Assembly: GCA_029252405.1 (NCBI GenBank) | Contig: JAQXBM010000098.1 | Span: 47,425-111,424, forward strand | DNA length: 64,000 bases | Direction of reading: 5' to 3' | DNA from: Crocinitomicaceae bacterium | Lineage (GTDB): Bacteria > Bacteroidota > Bacteroidia > Flavobacteriales_D > Crocinitomicaceae | Part shown: positions 1-7,948 of the stretch, piece after piece | Position numbering within the stretch: the stretch's first letter is position 1 | How the letters are laid out: every line of letters starts with the position of its first letter | Notes under the pieces: model-generated | Told to the model about the DNA's origin: nothing | Seen by the model: only the letters and a program-made list of their open reading frames with translations | The model's database searches: none | Program-made: the position numbers and the translations under genes

Positions 1-1
1 C

Positions 2-2977
2 ACTATTAGCAACACGGGAACTGGATGTACTAATCCTGGAACGAACAATTACACTGATTACACTGCAATTTCTACCAATGTTCAACAGAATACGTCGTAC
101 ACAATTGATGTATCTTCAGGACCATCTTGGGGTCAGTACCATGCTGCGTTTATCGATTTCAATCAGGACGGTGATTTTGATGATGCTGGTGAGTTCTTTG
201 ATGTTGGTTATGCAGCTGCGGGTGCAACAGCATCAAACACAATCTTGATTCCTAACGGAATTCCTGGTGGACCAACAATTATGAGAGTAATATGTAAATA
301 CAATACTACTCCGATTACTGCAGGTCAAGCATGTAACAACTTTAGTTACGGAGAGTGTGAAGAATACACTTTGAACATCGCTTCTCCATTAACGGACGAC
401 GCTGGTATTGCTCAATTCGTAACACCAACGCTTCCTACATGTAGCTTCACAGATTCAGTTCGTGTTGAGCTTTACAATTACGGAACAGATTCTTTGTTCT
501 CTGCTGATATCGCATTTACGATTAACGCGGGTATCCCATCAATCACTAACTGGACTGGTGCTATTGCTCCATTCTCATCGGAGACTGTAAACCTTGGACT
601 TTTCCCACTTGCTAGTGGAGACAACTTAGTAGCGATTGCATCTAACCCGAATGGTGTTACTGAAGATCCTGCAGGTGCATGGAATGATTTTGCTGACATC
701 GCTAGTTTAGAAGCTGGTTTATCAGGAACGTACACAATTGGAGGTACAACACCTGATTACGCTGATTTCGCTACGGCACTTTCAGATGCTGCAACATTCG
801 GATTATGTGGAAGCGTAGTTTTCGATGTTCGTGACGGTATTTACAATGAGCAATTGGATCTTACAGGTATTCCTGCAGATTCTACAAATACACTTACAAT
901 CAAATCTGAAAATGCAGACGCATCATTGGTAACTGTAACTTACGCATCAACAGGAACTGCTGACAACTACATTGTTAGAATGTCAGATAACGATTACGTT
1001 ACGTTCCTTGATTTGACAATGGAGAATACAGGTACTATTTATGGACACGTTCTTGAAATCACAGGAGGTTCAGATTATAACCACTTTGAAAACTGTCATT
1101 TCCACACAGTAACGTCGACAGGTACTTCTACTAACACTGCAATTCTTTACTCTAACAACTCTAGAGATAACTGGAACTCATTCATCAACAACATCTTTGA
1201 AGGTGGTAGTTACGGTGGTTACTGGTACGGAGCTGGAATAGCAGCAACTGATTTAGAAGAAGGAACTGTATTTGACGGAAATGTGTTCGTTGATAACTAT
1301 TACTACGGTCTTCGTTGCGAGAGACAAGATGCTCCAGTTCTTAACGGAAACTCTTTCATGGGTGAATCAACTTACACAGGATCTCGTTTCGCGTTGTACT
1401 TGAACTACAACGATAACGGCTTCACTTGTACAAATAACGTCATCAAAGGAGATGAAAACGGAAACGGAAGTTGGAGATACGGAGTCTACGCATTGAACAA
1501 TGATGGAACTAACGTTAATCACGCGAACTTGTCAAACAACATGGTTCAAGTAGGACAAGCGGGAAGTACAGCTACTTTCTACGGAATCTACACTTCAAAC
1601 TCTGGATACATTGATATCGCGCACAACTCGGTGTTCATCTCTGAAGGAGGAACTTCTTCACGTGCTTACTACGGTACGAGTGGTGGTGGAAACACGTTGA
1701 AAAACAACATGTTTGTAAACTACACAGCAGGATATGCAATTTACCTTGCAAGTAACTACACAATTGTTGAAGCAGATAATAACTTATACCACTCTCCAAG
1801 TGGAAACGTAGGTTACTTCGCTAATACAAACCAAGCAACTCTTGCTGATTGGCAAGCTGCTTTTGGTGCTGATGCTAACAGTGTTGATATGGATCCATTA
1901 TTCCACTCGCTTTACGACCTTCACGTTTGTAACGAAATGGCTGGTGGATTAGGAACACCTTTGGCGAACATTACAACGGATATCGATGGTCAAGGTAGAG
2001 ATGCAGTTGCTCCAGATATGGGTGCTGATGAATTCTCTTCTTTATCAGGAAACTTCCTTGGATCTGATGTTGAAGTTTGTACTGGTGACGTATTTACATT
2101 GTCTGCTGGTTCTCCTAACGACACGATCTTATGGTCGACTGGTGACACAACAACTTCAATTGATGCGTCTGCACCAGGAACTTACTACGTAGACATTATT
2201 AGTGTTTGTGGAACTGGTTCAGATACAATCATCGTTTCAGCTTCAGCTGATGTATACACTGACTTCTTAGTTGCAGATACTCTTGAGTTCTGTGCTGGAG
2301 GTAGCGCGTTGTTATACTCTAATGCAGCTTACGATTCTTACTCTTGGACTGGTGGATCATCAAATGATTCATTGACAGTTACAGCTGGAGGAACGTACAC
2401 ATTAGACGTAACAGACGCTTGTGGAACTGGAACTCAATCTGTAACAGTTACAGAAAACGATGTGCCAGTTGCTGATTACACTTGGACAGCTTCATACGTA
2501 ACAGGATTGTTCACAAACACTACAACTTCTGCTGGTTCAGGAGCGACATATGCTTGGGACTTCGGTGACGGTGTTGGAACATCAACTGATGAGAACCCAT
2601 CGTACGTATACAGTGCTGCTGGAACATACTATGTAACAGTCACTGTAACGAACGCTTGTGGAACTGATACTTACGGTGATTCAGTACTTGTAACAACAGT
2701 TGGACTTGAGGAAATCGCAGGATTGGGAACTATCGCAGTTTACCCGAACCCATCGAACGGAATCTTCAACTTGGACGTTAACTTCAATGAAGCTGCTAAC
2801 CTTAACTTAGTTGTTGTAGACATGCTAGGTAAAGAGGTTGCTGTGAAACAAATCAACGCAGCGAATGGAATCCATTCAGATGTGATTGATCTTTCAACAA
2901 GCGCTACAGGAGTTTACTTCTTGAAAGTTATTTCTGATAACAATACAATCTCGACGCAAGTCTTGGTGAAAAAGTAA
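2..2977 (+). CDS. Secreted T9SS cargo: GEVED, beta-helix, PKD, type-A sorting domain (5' partial)
   Basis: The reading frame is open from the first bases of the window, so the gene starts upstream; 991 residues are visible. The TTG near position 245 is internal and not a start. Domains in order: a GEVED-type domain (visible residues about 40-125, with the acidic FDFNQDGDFDD-like loop), a linker, a right-handed parallel beta-helix (about 240-600, many Asn/Gly-rich turns), Ig-like segments with Cys pairs, a PKD domain (about 825-905, containing WDFGDG), and a C-terminal type-A T9SS sorting domain beginning VYPNPSNGIF. It is probably secreted through the outer membrane and anchored or released at the cell surface, as an adhesin or polysaccharide-binding protein. 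No catalytic motif was recognised. A strong terminator follows. Confidence 0.9.
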   Translation, partial: TISNTGTGCTNPGTNNYTDYTAISTNVQQNTSYTIDVSSGPSWGQYHAAFIDFNQDGDFDDAGEFFDVGYAAAGATASNTILIPNGIPGGPTIMRVICKYNTTPITAGQACNNFSYGECEEYTLNIASPLTDDAGIAQFVTPTLPTCSFTDSVRVELYNYGTDSLFSADIAFTINAGIPSITNWTGAIAPFSSETVNLGLFPLASGDNLVAIASNPNGVTEDPAGAWNDFADIASLEAGLSGTYTIGGTTPDYADFATALSDAATFGLCGSVVFDVRDGIYNEQLDLTGIPADSTNTLTIKSENADASLVTVTYASTGTADNYIVRMSDNDYVTFLDLTMENTGTIYGHVLEITGGSDYNHFENCHFHTVTSTGTSTNTAILYSNNSRDNWNSFINNIFEGGSYGGYWYGAGIAATDLEEGTVFDGNVFVDNYYYGLRCERQDAPVLNGNSFMGESTYTGSRFALYLNYNDNGFTCTNNVIKGDENGNGSWRYGVYALNNDGTNVNHANLSNNMVQVGQAGSTATFYGIYTSNSGYIDIAHNSVFISEGGTSSRAYYGTSGGGNTLKNNMFVNYTAGYAIYLASNYTIVEADNNLYHSPSGNVGYFANTNQATLADWQAAFGADANSVDMDPLFHSLYDLHVCNEMAGGLGTPLANITTDIDGQGRDAVAPDMGADEFSSLSGNFLGSDVEVCTGDVFTLSAGSPNDTILWSTGDTTTSIDASAPGTYYVDIISVCGTGSDTIIVSASADVYTDFLVADTLEFCAGGSALLYSNAAYDSYSWTGGSSNDSLTVTAGGTYTLDVTDACGTGTQSVTVTENDVPVADYTWTASYVTGLFTNTTTSAGSGATYAWDFGDGVGTSTDENPSYVYSAAGTYYVTVTVTNACGTDTYGDSVLVTTVGLEEIAGLGTIAVYPNPSNGIFNLDVNFNEAANLNLVVVDMLGKEVAVKQINAANGIHSDVIDLSTSATGVYFLKVISDNNTISTQVLVKK

Positions 2978-2993
2978 TCAGACCTTAATACTG

Positions 2994-3030
2994 AAAGCCC
3001 TGACATTCGTTTGAATGTCAGGGCTTTTTA
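2994..3030 (+). terminator. Rho-independent terminator after the T9SS gene
   Basis: A perfect 15-bp inverted repeat (2994-3008 with 3013-3027) encloses a GTTT loop and runs into a T tract. It lies 16 bases after the stop codon. Confidence 0.92.
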
Positions 3031-3080
3031 TTTGTGGCAATTTTCGATTGATCCGCAATAGCTAGATGTTAGAAAAAAAG

Positions 3081-3088
3081 TAACTTTG
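3081..3088 (+). promoter_or_regulatory. -7 promoter element for aspartate kinase
   Basis: TAACTTTG matches the Bacteroidota -7 consensus TAnnTTTG and lies 15 bases before the ATG at 3104. No clear -33 TTG is seen at the usual spacing. The TTG at 3086 that would lengthen the gene lies inside this element and is therefore unlikely to be a start. Confidence 0.55.
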
Positions 3089-3103
3089 TTAAAATTTATT
3101 TTG

Positions 3104-4375
3104 ATGAAAGTTTTCAAGTTTGGTGGTGCCTCAGTAAAAGATGCCGATGCTGTTAAAAATGTATTGAGAATCCTTCAACTCTATAAAGGGAAGAAGCTTG
3201 GGGTGGTTATTTCTGCAATGGGGAAAACGACCAACGCGATGGAATCAATCGTGGATGCTCTTTGGAAACGAGAAGAGAGCCTTTTTAACGACTTGGTAGA
3301 AGAACGCCGACAATTCCACTTGGACATCATGGGAGAGCTCTTCAGTAGCCCTGAAAACACCATCTATAACCAGATCAATACGCAGTTCGATGAACTGATG
3401 GTAAAATTCAACGACCCTATACCAGACAATTACGATTTCGAATACGATCAAATCGTATCGCTGGGAGAGGTCATTTCAACGAAAATTGTAACGGCGTATA
3501 TTCAGCAAGAAGGAGTTGAAGCAAAATGGATGGATGCTCGAAAACTCATTCGAACAGATCGTCAATATCGACAAGCTGAGGTACATTGGGAGAAAACAAC
3601 AGCAATTTTCCAAGAACGATTTTTACCCGAATTCAACGACAATCATGTTTTGATCACTCAAGGCTTCGTTGGACATACTTCTGAGGGATTCTCTGCAACA
3701 TTAGGACGTGAGGGGTCCGATTTCTCCGCAGGAATTATTGCGTATTGTTGCAATGCGGATGACGTTACGATTTGGAAAGATGTGCCAGGAATGCTCAATG
3801 CCGATCCAAAGTGGTTCGACAACACGGTTAAATTGGAGCAAATTTCTTTCAAAGAAGCCATTGAATTGTCTTATTATGGAGCTTCGGTGATTCACCCGAA
3901 AACAATCAAACCGCTCCAAAACAAGAAGATTCCCCTGTACGTAAAATCATTCATTGAACCGGAATCTGAAGGAACAATCATTCAAGAATCAACAGCCTCA
4001 GATCACTTGGTGCCGTCTTTCATCTTCAAAATGAATCAACTTTTGTTTTCATTTACACCGAAGGATTTCTCCTTTCTCGTAGAGAAAAATTTGAGCCATA
4101 TTTTTGATCTTCTTTCGAAATCCAATGCGAAAATCAATATCATGCAGAACTCAGCACTTGATTTCTCCATTTTGGTTGATGCTGAAAAGGTTTCCATCGA
4201 TCGGATTTTAGAGTTGTTCTCGGATGACTACCGCGTGAAATTTAACGAGGGGTTAGAGTTGGTTACTATCAGACATTACGATCAAGCTACGATCGACCGT
4301 GTAACAGTTGACAAGGAAATTTTGCTTCAGCAGAAGACGCGTGAAACAGCGCGATTGGTTGTAAAACAGAAATAG
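3104..4375 (+). CDS. lysC: Aspartate kinase (monofunctional)
   Basis: Phosphorylates L-aspartate with ATP, the first step toward lysine, threonine, methionine and diaminopimelate. The 423-residue protein opens with the KFGGASV nucleotide-binding signature and carries GREGSDFSA in the kinase domain, followed by the SYYGASVIHP segment. The C-terminal part (about 305-423) looks like paired ACT regulatory domains. There is no homoserine dehydrogenase fusion. The ATG at 3104 is preferred over an upstream TTG because the TTG sits inside the promoter box. It is transcribed alone, after a strong terminator; feoA follows 60 bases later with its own possible promoter. Confidence 0.93.
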   Translation: MKVFKFGGASVKDADAVKNVLRILQLYKGKKLGVVISAMGKTTNAMESIVDALWKREESLFNDLVEERRQFHLDIMGELFSSPENTIYNQINTQFDELMVKFNDPIPDNYDFEYDQIVSLGEVISTKIVTAYIQQEGVEAKWMDARKLIRTDRQYRQAEVHWEKTTAIFQERFLPEFNDNHVLITQGFVGHTSEGFSATLGREGSDFSAGIIAYCCNADDVTIWKDVPGMLNADPKWFDNTVKLEQISFKEAIELSYYGASVIHPKTIKPLQNKKIPLYVKSFIEPESEGTIIQESTASDHLVPSFIFKMNQLLFSFTPKDFSFLVEKNLSHIFDLLSKSNAKINIMQNSALDFSILVDAEKVSIDRILELFSDDYRVKFNEGLELVTIRHYDQATIDRVTVDKEILLQQKTRETARLVVKQK

Positions 4376-4421
4376 ATTTTAAATACCGCAAAAGAGTGAG
4401 TGAATTCTAGTGCTCAAGTCC

Positions 4422-4429
4422 TATTTTTG
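4422..4429 (+). promoter_or_regulatory. Possible -7 element for the feo operon
   Basis: TATTTTTG fits TAnnTTTG and lies 6 bases before the GTG at 4436. If used, the mRNA would be nearly leaderless. No -33 partner was identified, and an earlier GTG at 4400 would put the box inside the gene. Confidence 0.35.
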
Positions 4430-4435
4430 TGTCTT

Positions 4436-4678
4436 GTGATAAATTCTCTCGATTCTATACCGAACGGAACGACAGTTCTCGTGAAAAACGTCAAGGCATC
4501 TGACTTAAAAGTCAAGTTGTTGGAGATGGGGTTTTCGGAAGGAAAGCAACTCCGCGTTTTGTACCGAGCTCCGCTAGGCGATCCAATGGCAATCGATATT
4601 GGTGGGTATGTTTTATCACTTAGAAATGTTGAGGCGGCGCAAGTTGAAGTAGAAATCATTGAAAACTTGCAGGAATGA
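4436..4678 (+). CDS. feoA: FeoA, ferrous iron transport accessory protein
   Basis: A small SH3-like cytosolic protein needed for FeoB-dependent Fe(II) uptake. The 80 residues show the family pattern: an N-terminal 'L..ip.G....V' strand, LLEMGFSEGKQLRVL, then DPMAIDIGGYVLSLR and a final acidic strand. The frame stays open to a GTG at 4400, but homology only begins around LDSIPNG, so the GTG at 4436 is preferred. Its stop overlaps the feoB start (ATGA, 4675-4678), indicating translational coupling. Confidence 0.88.
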   Translation: MINSLDSIPNGTTVLVKNVKASDLKVKLLEMGFSEGKQLRVLYRAPLGDPMAIDIGGYVLSLRNVEAAQVEVEIIENLQE

Positions 4679-6624
4679 AAATCGCTTTACTTGGAAATCC
4701 TAATACTGGGAAGACCTCCGTCTTCAATATTCTCACAGGTCTTCGACAGCAAGTGGGGAATTTCCCTGGAGTTACTGTTGATCGAAAGGTCGGGAAACTA
4801 AAAATCGATGAGCAAGATTGCGAATTGATTGACTTCCCTGGAACTTACAGCATTTATCCAAGATCCAAGGACGAAGCTGTTGTTTATGACTGTTTATCGA
4901 ATCCTGATAATGACAGTTATCCTGATGTTGTTGCTGTGGTCGTTGACAAGGCAAACCTCGAAAGAAACTTGTTGTTTTTCACGCAAGTTTACGATTTGCA
5001 GTTGCCAACGGTCATGATTTTGAACATGACAGATTTAGCGCAGCGACAGGAAATTCAATACGACGTCGAGGGATTGAAAGCACTTTTCCCCGAGGCAATT
5101 ATCGTTGAGTCGAATGCCCGAATCAAGTCAGGTAAAAGCAGAATTGAGCAAGCGATTGTCAACGCAACTGAACGAAAAGGACATGCGTTTTTAGAGAATG
5201 CGAGTCTTTCAGAAATGGAGGATTTGGCGAGCCAAGAGAAAGAAACAGAATCGCGTTTTTCGAAGATCAGGAGACAGCTTTCGGATATTCAAGTAGTGAC
5301 CAAAAAGGAAACGACTCGTTCCGAAAAACTCGATAAAATTCTGGTTCACCCAATTTTTGGCTACGCCATTTTCGCGGCGATATTGATGGTGATTTTCCAA
5401 TTTATCTACGCGTTTTCGTCCATTCCAATGGATTTAATAGACACGGCGTTCGCGAGCTTAAGTGAATGGACCTCGAGCGTTATGCCCGAAGGAGTTTTCA
5501 CTGATCTCGTTACCCAAGGAATCATTCCAGGGATTGGTGGTGTAGTGATTTTCATACCTCAAATTGCCCTGCTATTTTTCTTCATCGGAATATTGGAAGA
5601 GACCGGCTACCTCGCGCGTGTTGTTTTCATTATGGATCGAATTATGCGACCTCTCGGCCTGAATGGTAAGAGTGTTGTTCCGTTGATGTCCAGCGTAGCA
5701 TGTGCGATTCCCGGGGTCATGGCAGCGCGAACCATCTCCGATTGGAAAGAGCGAATGATCACTATTATGGTTGCTCCGCTCATGAGTTGCAGCGCCCGAA
5801 TTCCAGTTTATACCTTGCTGATTGCGATTGTAATTCCAGAGGAAACTGTCGGTGGAATCTTTGGGTTGCAGGGTCTAGTTCTATTCGGATTGTACGCATT
5901 GGGAACGATTAGCGCTCTATTGGTAGCGTGGGTACTGAAAGTGATCATCAAAACCAAAGAGAAAGGGTTTTTGCTCTTGGAAATGCCATCGTACAAATCT
6001 CCGCGTTGGGGAAATGTCGGCATGACTGTCCTTGAAAAAGTGCGGATTTTTGTTTGGGATGCGGGTAGAGTGATTCTCGCAATATCCATCATTTTGTGGG
6101 TGCTTGCCACTTATGGACCTTCCGAGCGACGAGAAAACGCGATAGCGTATGCAAAAGAGACTGCACAAATCGAGAACTTGAGTCCTGAAGAGACGAATGA
6201 ACTAATTGCCTCTGCAAAACTGGAATCGTCGTATATCGGGTACATGGGGAAAGCGATTGAACCTGTTATTGAGCCTCTCGGTTACGACTGGAAGATTGGA
6301 ATTTCACTCATTACTTCTTTTGCCGCGCGCGAAGTTTTTGTAGGGTCAATGGCAACAATTTACTCCGTTGAAGATGACGGAGAGAGCAATCAAACCCTCA
6401 TTCAAAAAATGAAGGCTGCAAAGCGCAGAGATGGGACACCCGTGTACACATTAGCAGCAGGTGCCAGTTTAATGGTATTCTTTGCATTCGCAATGCAATG
6501 CATGTCAACCTTGGCAATCGTAAAACGAGAAACACGCAGTTGGAAATGGCCCCTCATCCAAGTTGGATACATGGGAATTCTGGCGTATCTTGGAGCGTGG
6601 ATCACATTTATACTCCTCAGCTAA
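4675..6624 (+). CDS. feoB: FeoB, ferrous iron transporter with G-protein domain
   Basis: Inner-membrane Fe(II) uptake protein. The N-terminal GTPase domain has G1 GNPNTGKT (7-14), G3 DFPG (53-56) and G4 NMTD (117-120). A helical linker follows (about 165-220), then the multi-helix membrane domain with the two Gate repeats. The segments VVPLMSSVACAIPGVMAAR and the matching AAREVFVGSMATIYS are typical of FeoB. At 649 residues it is slightly shorter than E. coli FeoB and lacks a C-terminal cytosolic extension. It is coupled to feoA upstream and to a small Cys protein downstream (TAATG overlap). Confidence 0.97.
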   Translation: MKIALLGNPNTGKTSVFNILTGLRQQVGNFPGVTVDRKVGKLKIDEQDCELIDFPGTYSIYPRSKDEAVVYDCLSNPDNDSYPDVVAVVVDKANLERNLLFFTQVYDLQLPTVMILNMTDLAQRQEIQYDVEGLKALFPEAIIVESNARIKSGKSRIEQAIVNATERKGHAFLENASLSEMEDLASQEKETESRFSKIRRQLSDIQVVTKKETTRSEKLDKILVHPIFGYAIFAAILMVIFQFIYAFSSIPMDLIDTAFASLSEWTSSVMPEGVFTDLVTQGIIPGIGGVVIFIPQIALLFFFIGILEETGYLARVVFIMDRIMRPLGLNGKSVVPLMSSVACAIPGVMAARTISDWKERMITIMVAPLMSCSARIPVYTLLIAIVIPEETVGGIFGLQGLVLFGLYALGTISALLVAWVLKVIIKTKEKGFLLLEMPSYKSPRWGNVGMTVLEKVRIFVWDAGRVILAISIILWVLATYGPSERRENAIAYAKETAQIENLSPEETNELIASAKLESSYIGYMGKAIEPVIEPLGYDWKIGISLITSFAAREVFVGSMATIYSVEDDGESNQTLIQKMKAAKRRDGTPVYTLAAGASLMVFFAFAMQCMSTLAIVKRETRSWKWPLIQVGYMGILAYLGAWITFILLS

Positions 6625-6764
6625 TGCAAGACGCACTCGTCATATTAACTGTTTCGGCAGCCGTTTTTTTCATCGGAAGGATGATTTATAAGCAGTTTTT
6701 CACAACGGATTCTGGGTGTGATACGTGCGGAATGAGTCAATTGACTGATGATCCGATTGTCTGA
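6624..6764 (+). CDS. FeoB-associated Cys-containing small membrane protein
   Basis: A 46-residue protein whose ATG overlaps the feoB stop (TAATG). It has one hydrophobic helix (about 4-19), a short basic stretch, and a CDTCGM motif (Cys32, Cys35). This matches the small FeoB-associated Cys-rich membrane proteins that follow feoB in many Bacteroidota. They are sometimes placed in the FeoC role, but the function is not established. The start is set by the overlap; a longer frame inside feoB is an artefact. Confidence 0.78.
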   Translation: MQDALVILTVSAAVFFIGRMIYKQFFTTDSGCDTCGMSQLTDDPIV

Positions 6765-6840
6765 TCATCCGATTTTCCGAAAACATAAATTGAACTTTAC
6801 CGATTGGATAATCCAACTGCAACAACATCAAGGGTGTCAG

Positions 6841-6911
6841 TCTAACAGGCGCAGCCGAATGTAAGAGCGCAGCGATCTAATCATCTAGTAGCGAAGCGAG
6901 TCTAACAACCT
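6841..6911. repeat. Short degenerate direct repeats in a convergent intergenic region
   Basis: Between the feo operon and the convergent gene at 6910 the sequence alternates TCTAAC/TCTAAT units (6841, 6876, 6901) with GCGCAGC or GCGAAGC units. The array is imperfect. It is not a classic terminator and encodes nothing recognisable. It could be a relic of a dispersed repeat or a weak bidirectional end signal. Confidence 0.4.
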
Positions 6912-7944
6912 ACTTCCCCCTCGGAACGTGCTTTGAAGTGAATTTCTCAGCTGCCTTGTTCCAGTTATCAATCTTTTCACCACGTTCTTTGTTCGCAGTT
7001 TCATTCCCAGAATTGTAGTCGTTAACGGCCTTATTCACTTTTTCAACCGCCGCGTTGAATGTATCCACATCTTCTTGCGTGCGATTCTTTTCTTTTTTCG
7101 CTTCAAATGCCTCTTTGATCTTCGCGAAGCTTTCGTTCGCTTCAAAGAATTCCAAGATCACATCAATACCTTCTCCCGCTTCTTTCTGATAGAATTTCAA
7201 GAGGTTGCGTGTCGCTTCAATCATTGATTTGTCGCCTTGGTAAAGCTTCACTTCTTTCAGTTTTCCCATTCCTTCCTCAACTGTTGAGAGGAGTGCGTCT
7301 CTGTTCTGCTCAATCGCGTTGATGTCGTTGCGATCAATCGCTTCCATCAAATACAATTCTTGTTTGTACGACTTAAAGAAAATCAAGTAGATTTCATTGT
7401 AATGATCGTACACTTGGTTGGCAATCTCCATCTTCTGATCGAGCTTCGTATCTTCTCCTTCGATGATCGTGATTCCATTATCTTCCGCGAATTTTCTGTG
7501 CTCTCGGTTGATCATCTCTCCTGCTTCCTTCATTTTGTCACTCGCCAAATCACGCGCCATCATGTAAGCTTCCATTGCATCGTAAGATTGCTCCGCAATT
7601 GCTTCCATATCAACAATTTTTGCGTAATCTTCCTTTAAAACAATCTCGATCAATTCGAAGTACATCACCACAGAATCGCGGTAACGAACATCTTCTTTAA
7701 ATCCTTTGGCGCGCTTCGCTTTGTTCTTAGCTGAGCTCGTTGTTTGAATCAATTCGGAACGACGTTTCTCCACTTTTCGTGCGCTTTTCCCGTGCGATAC
7801 AGAACGTGTGTAATCCCACATATCTTCTTGAATCTGGAGATATTCGGAAGAAAAGTAATCCATGTATTCTCCAGGATTTGAGGAGCTTTGAGCAGTGAGA
7901 TTCAATGCGAGAAAGAGTGCTGCGAGTGATAAAAGATGTTTCAT
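6910..7944 (-). CDS. Secreted helical protein of unknown function
   Basis: 344 residues with a clear signal peptide (MKHLLSLAALFLALNLTAQ). The rest is highly charged and Lys/Glu-rich and is predicted by eye to be almost entirely alpha-helical, with coiled-coil character. There are no cysteines or catalytic motifs in the mature part. The overall look (MDYFSSEYLQIQEDMWDYT at the mature N-terminus) recalls the LIC11966-type surface protein family, but that assignment is from memory and weak. Its ATG lies 4 bases after the stop of the Tsp-type protease gene, so the two are probably co-transcribed; it may be a periplasmic partner or substrate. Confidence 0.75.
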   Translation of the reverse strand: MKHLLSLAALFLALNLTAQSSSNPGEYMDYFSSEYLQIQEDMWDYTRSVSHGKSARKVEKRRSELIQTTSSAKNKAKRAKGFKEDVRYRDSVVMYFELIEIVLKEDYAKIVDMEAIAEQSYDAMEAYMMARDLASDKMKEAGEMINREHRKFAEDNGITIIEGEDTKLDQKMEIANQVYDHYNEIYLIFFKSYKQELYLMEAIDRNDINAIEQNRDALLSTVEEGMGKLKEVKLYQGDKSMIEATRNLLKFYQKEAGEGIDVILEFFEANESFAKIKEAFEAKKEKNRTQEDVDTFNAAVEKVNKAVNDYNSGNETANKERGEKIDNWNKAAEKFTSKHVPRGK

Positions 7945-7948
7945 AGAG

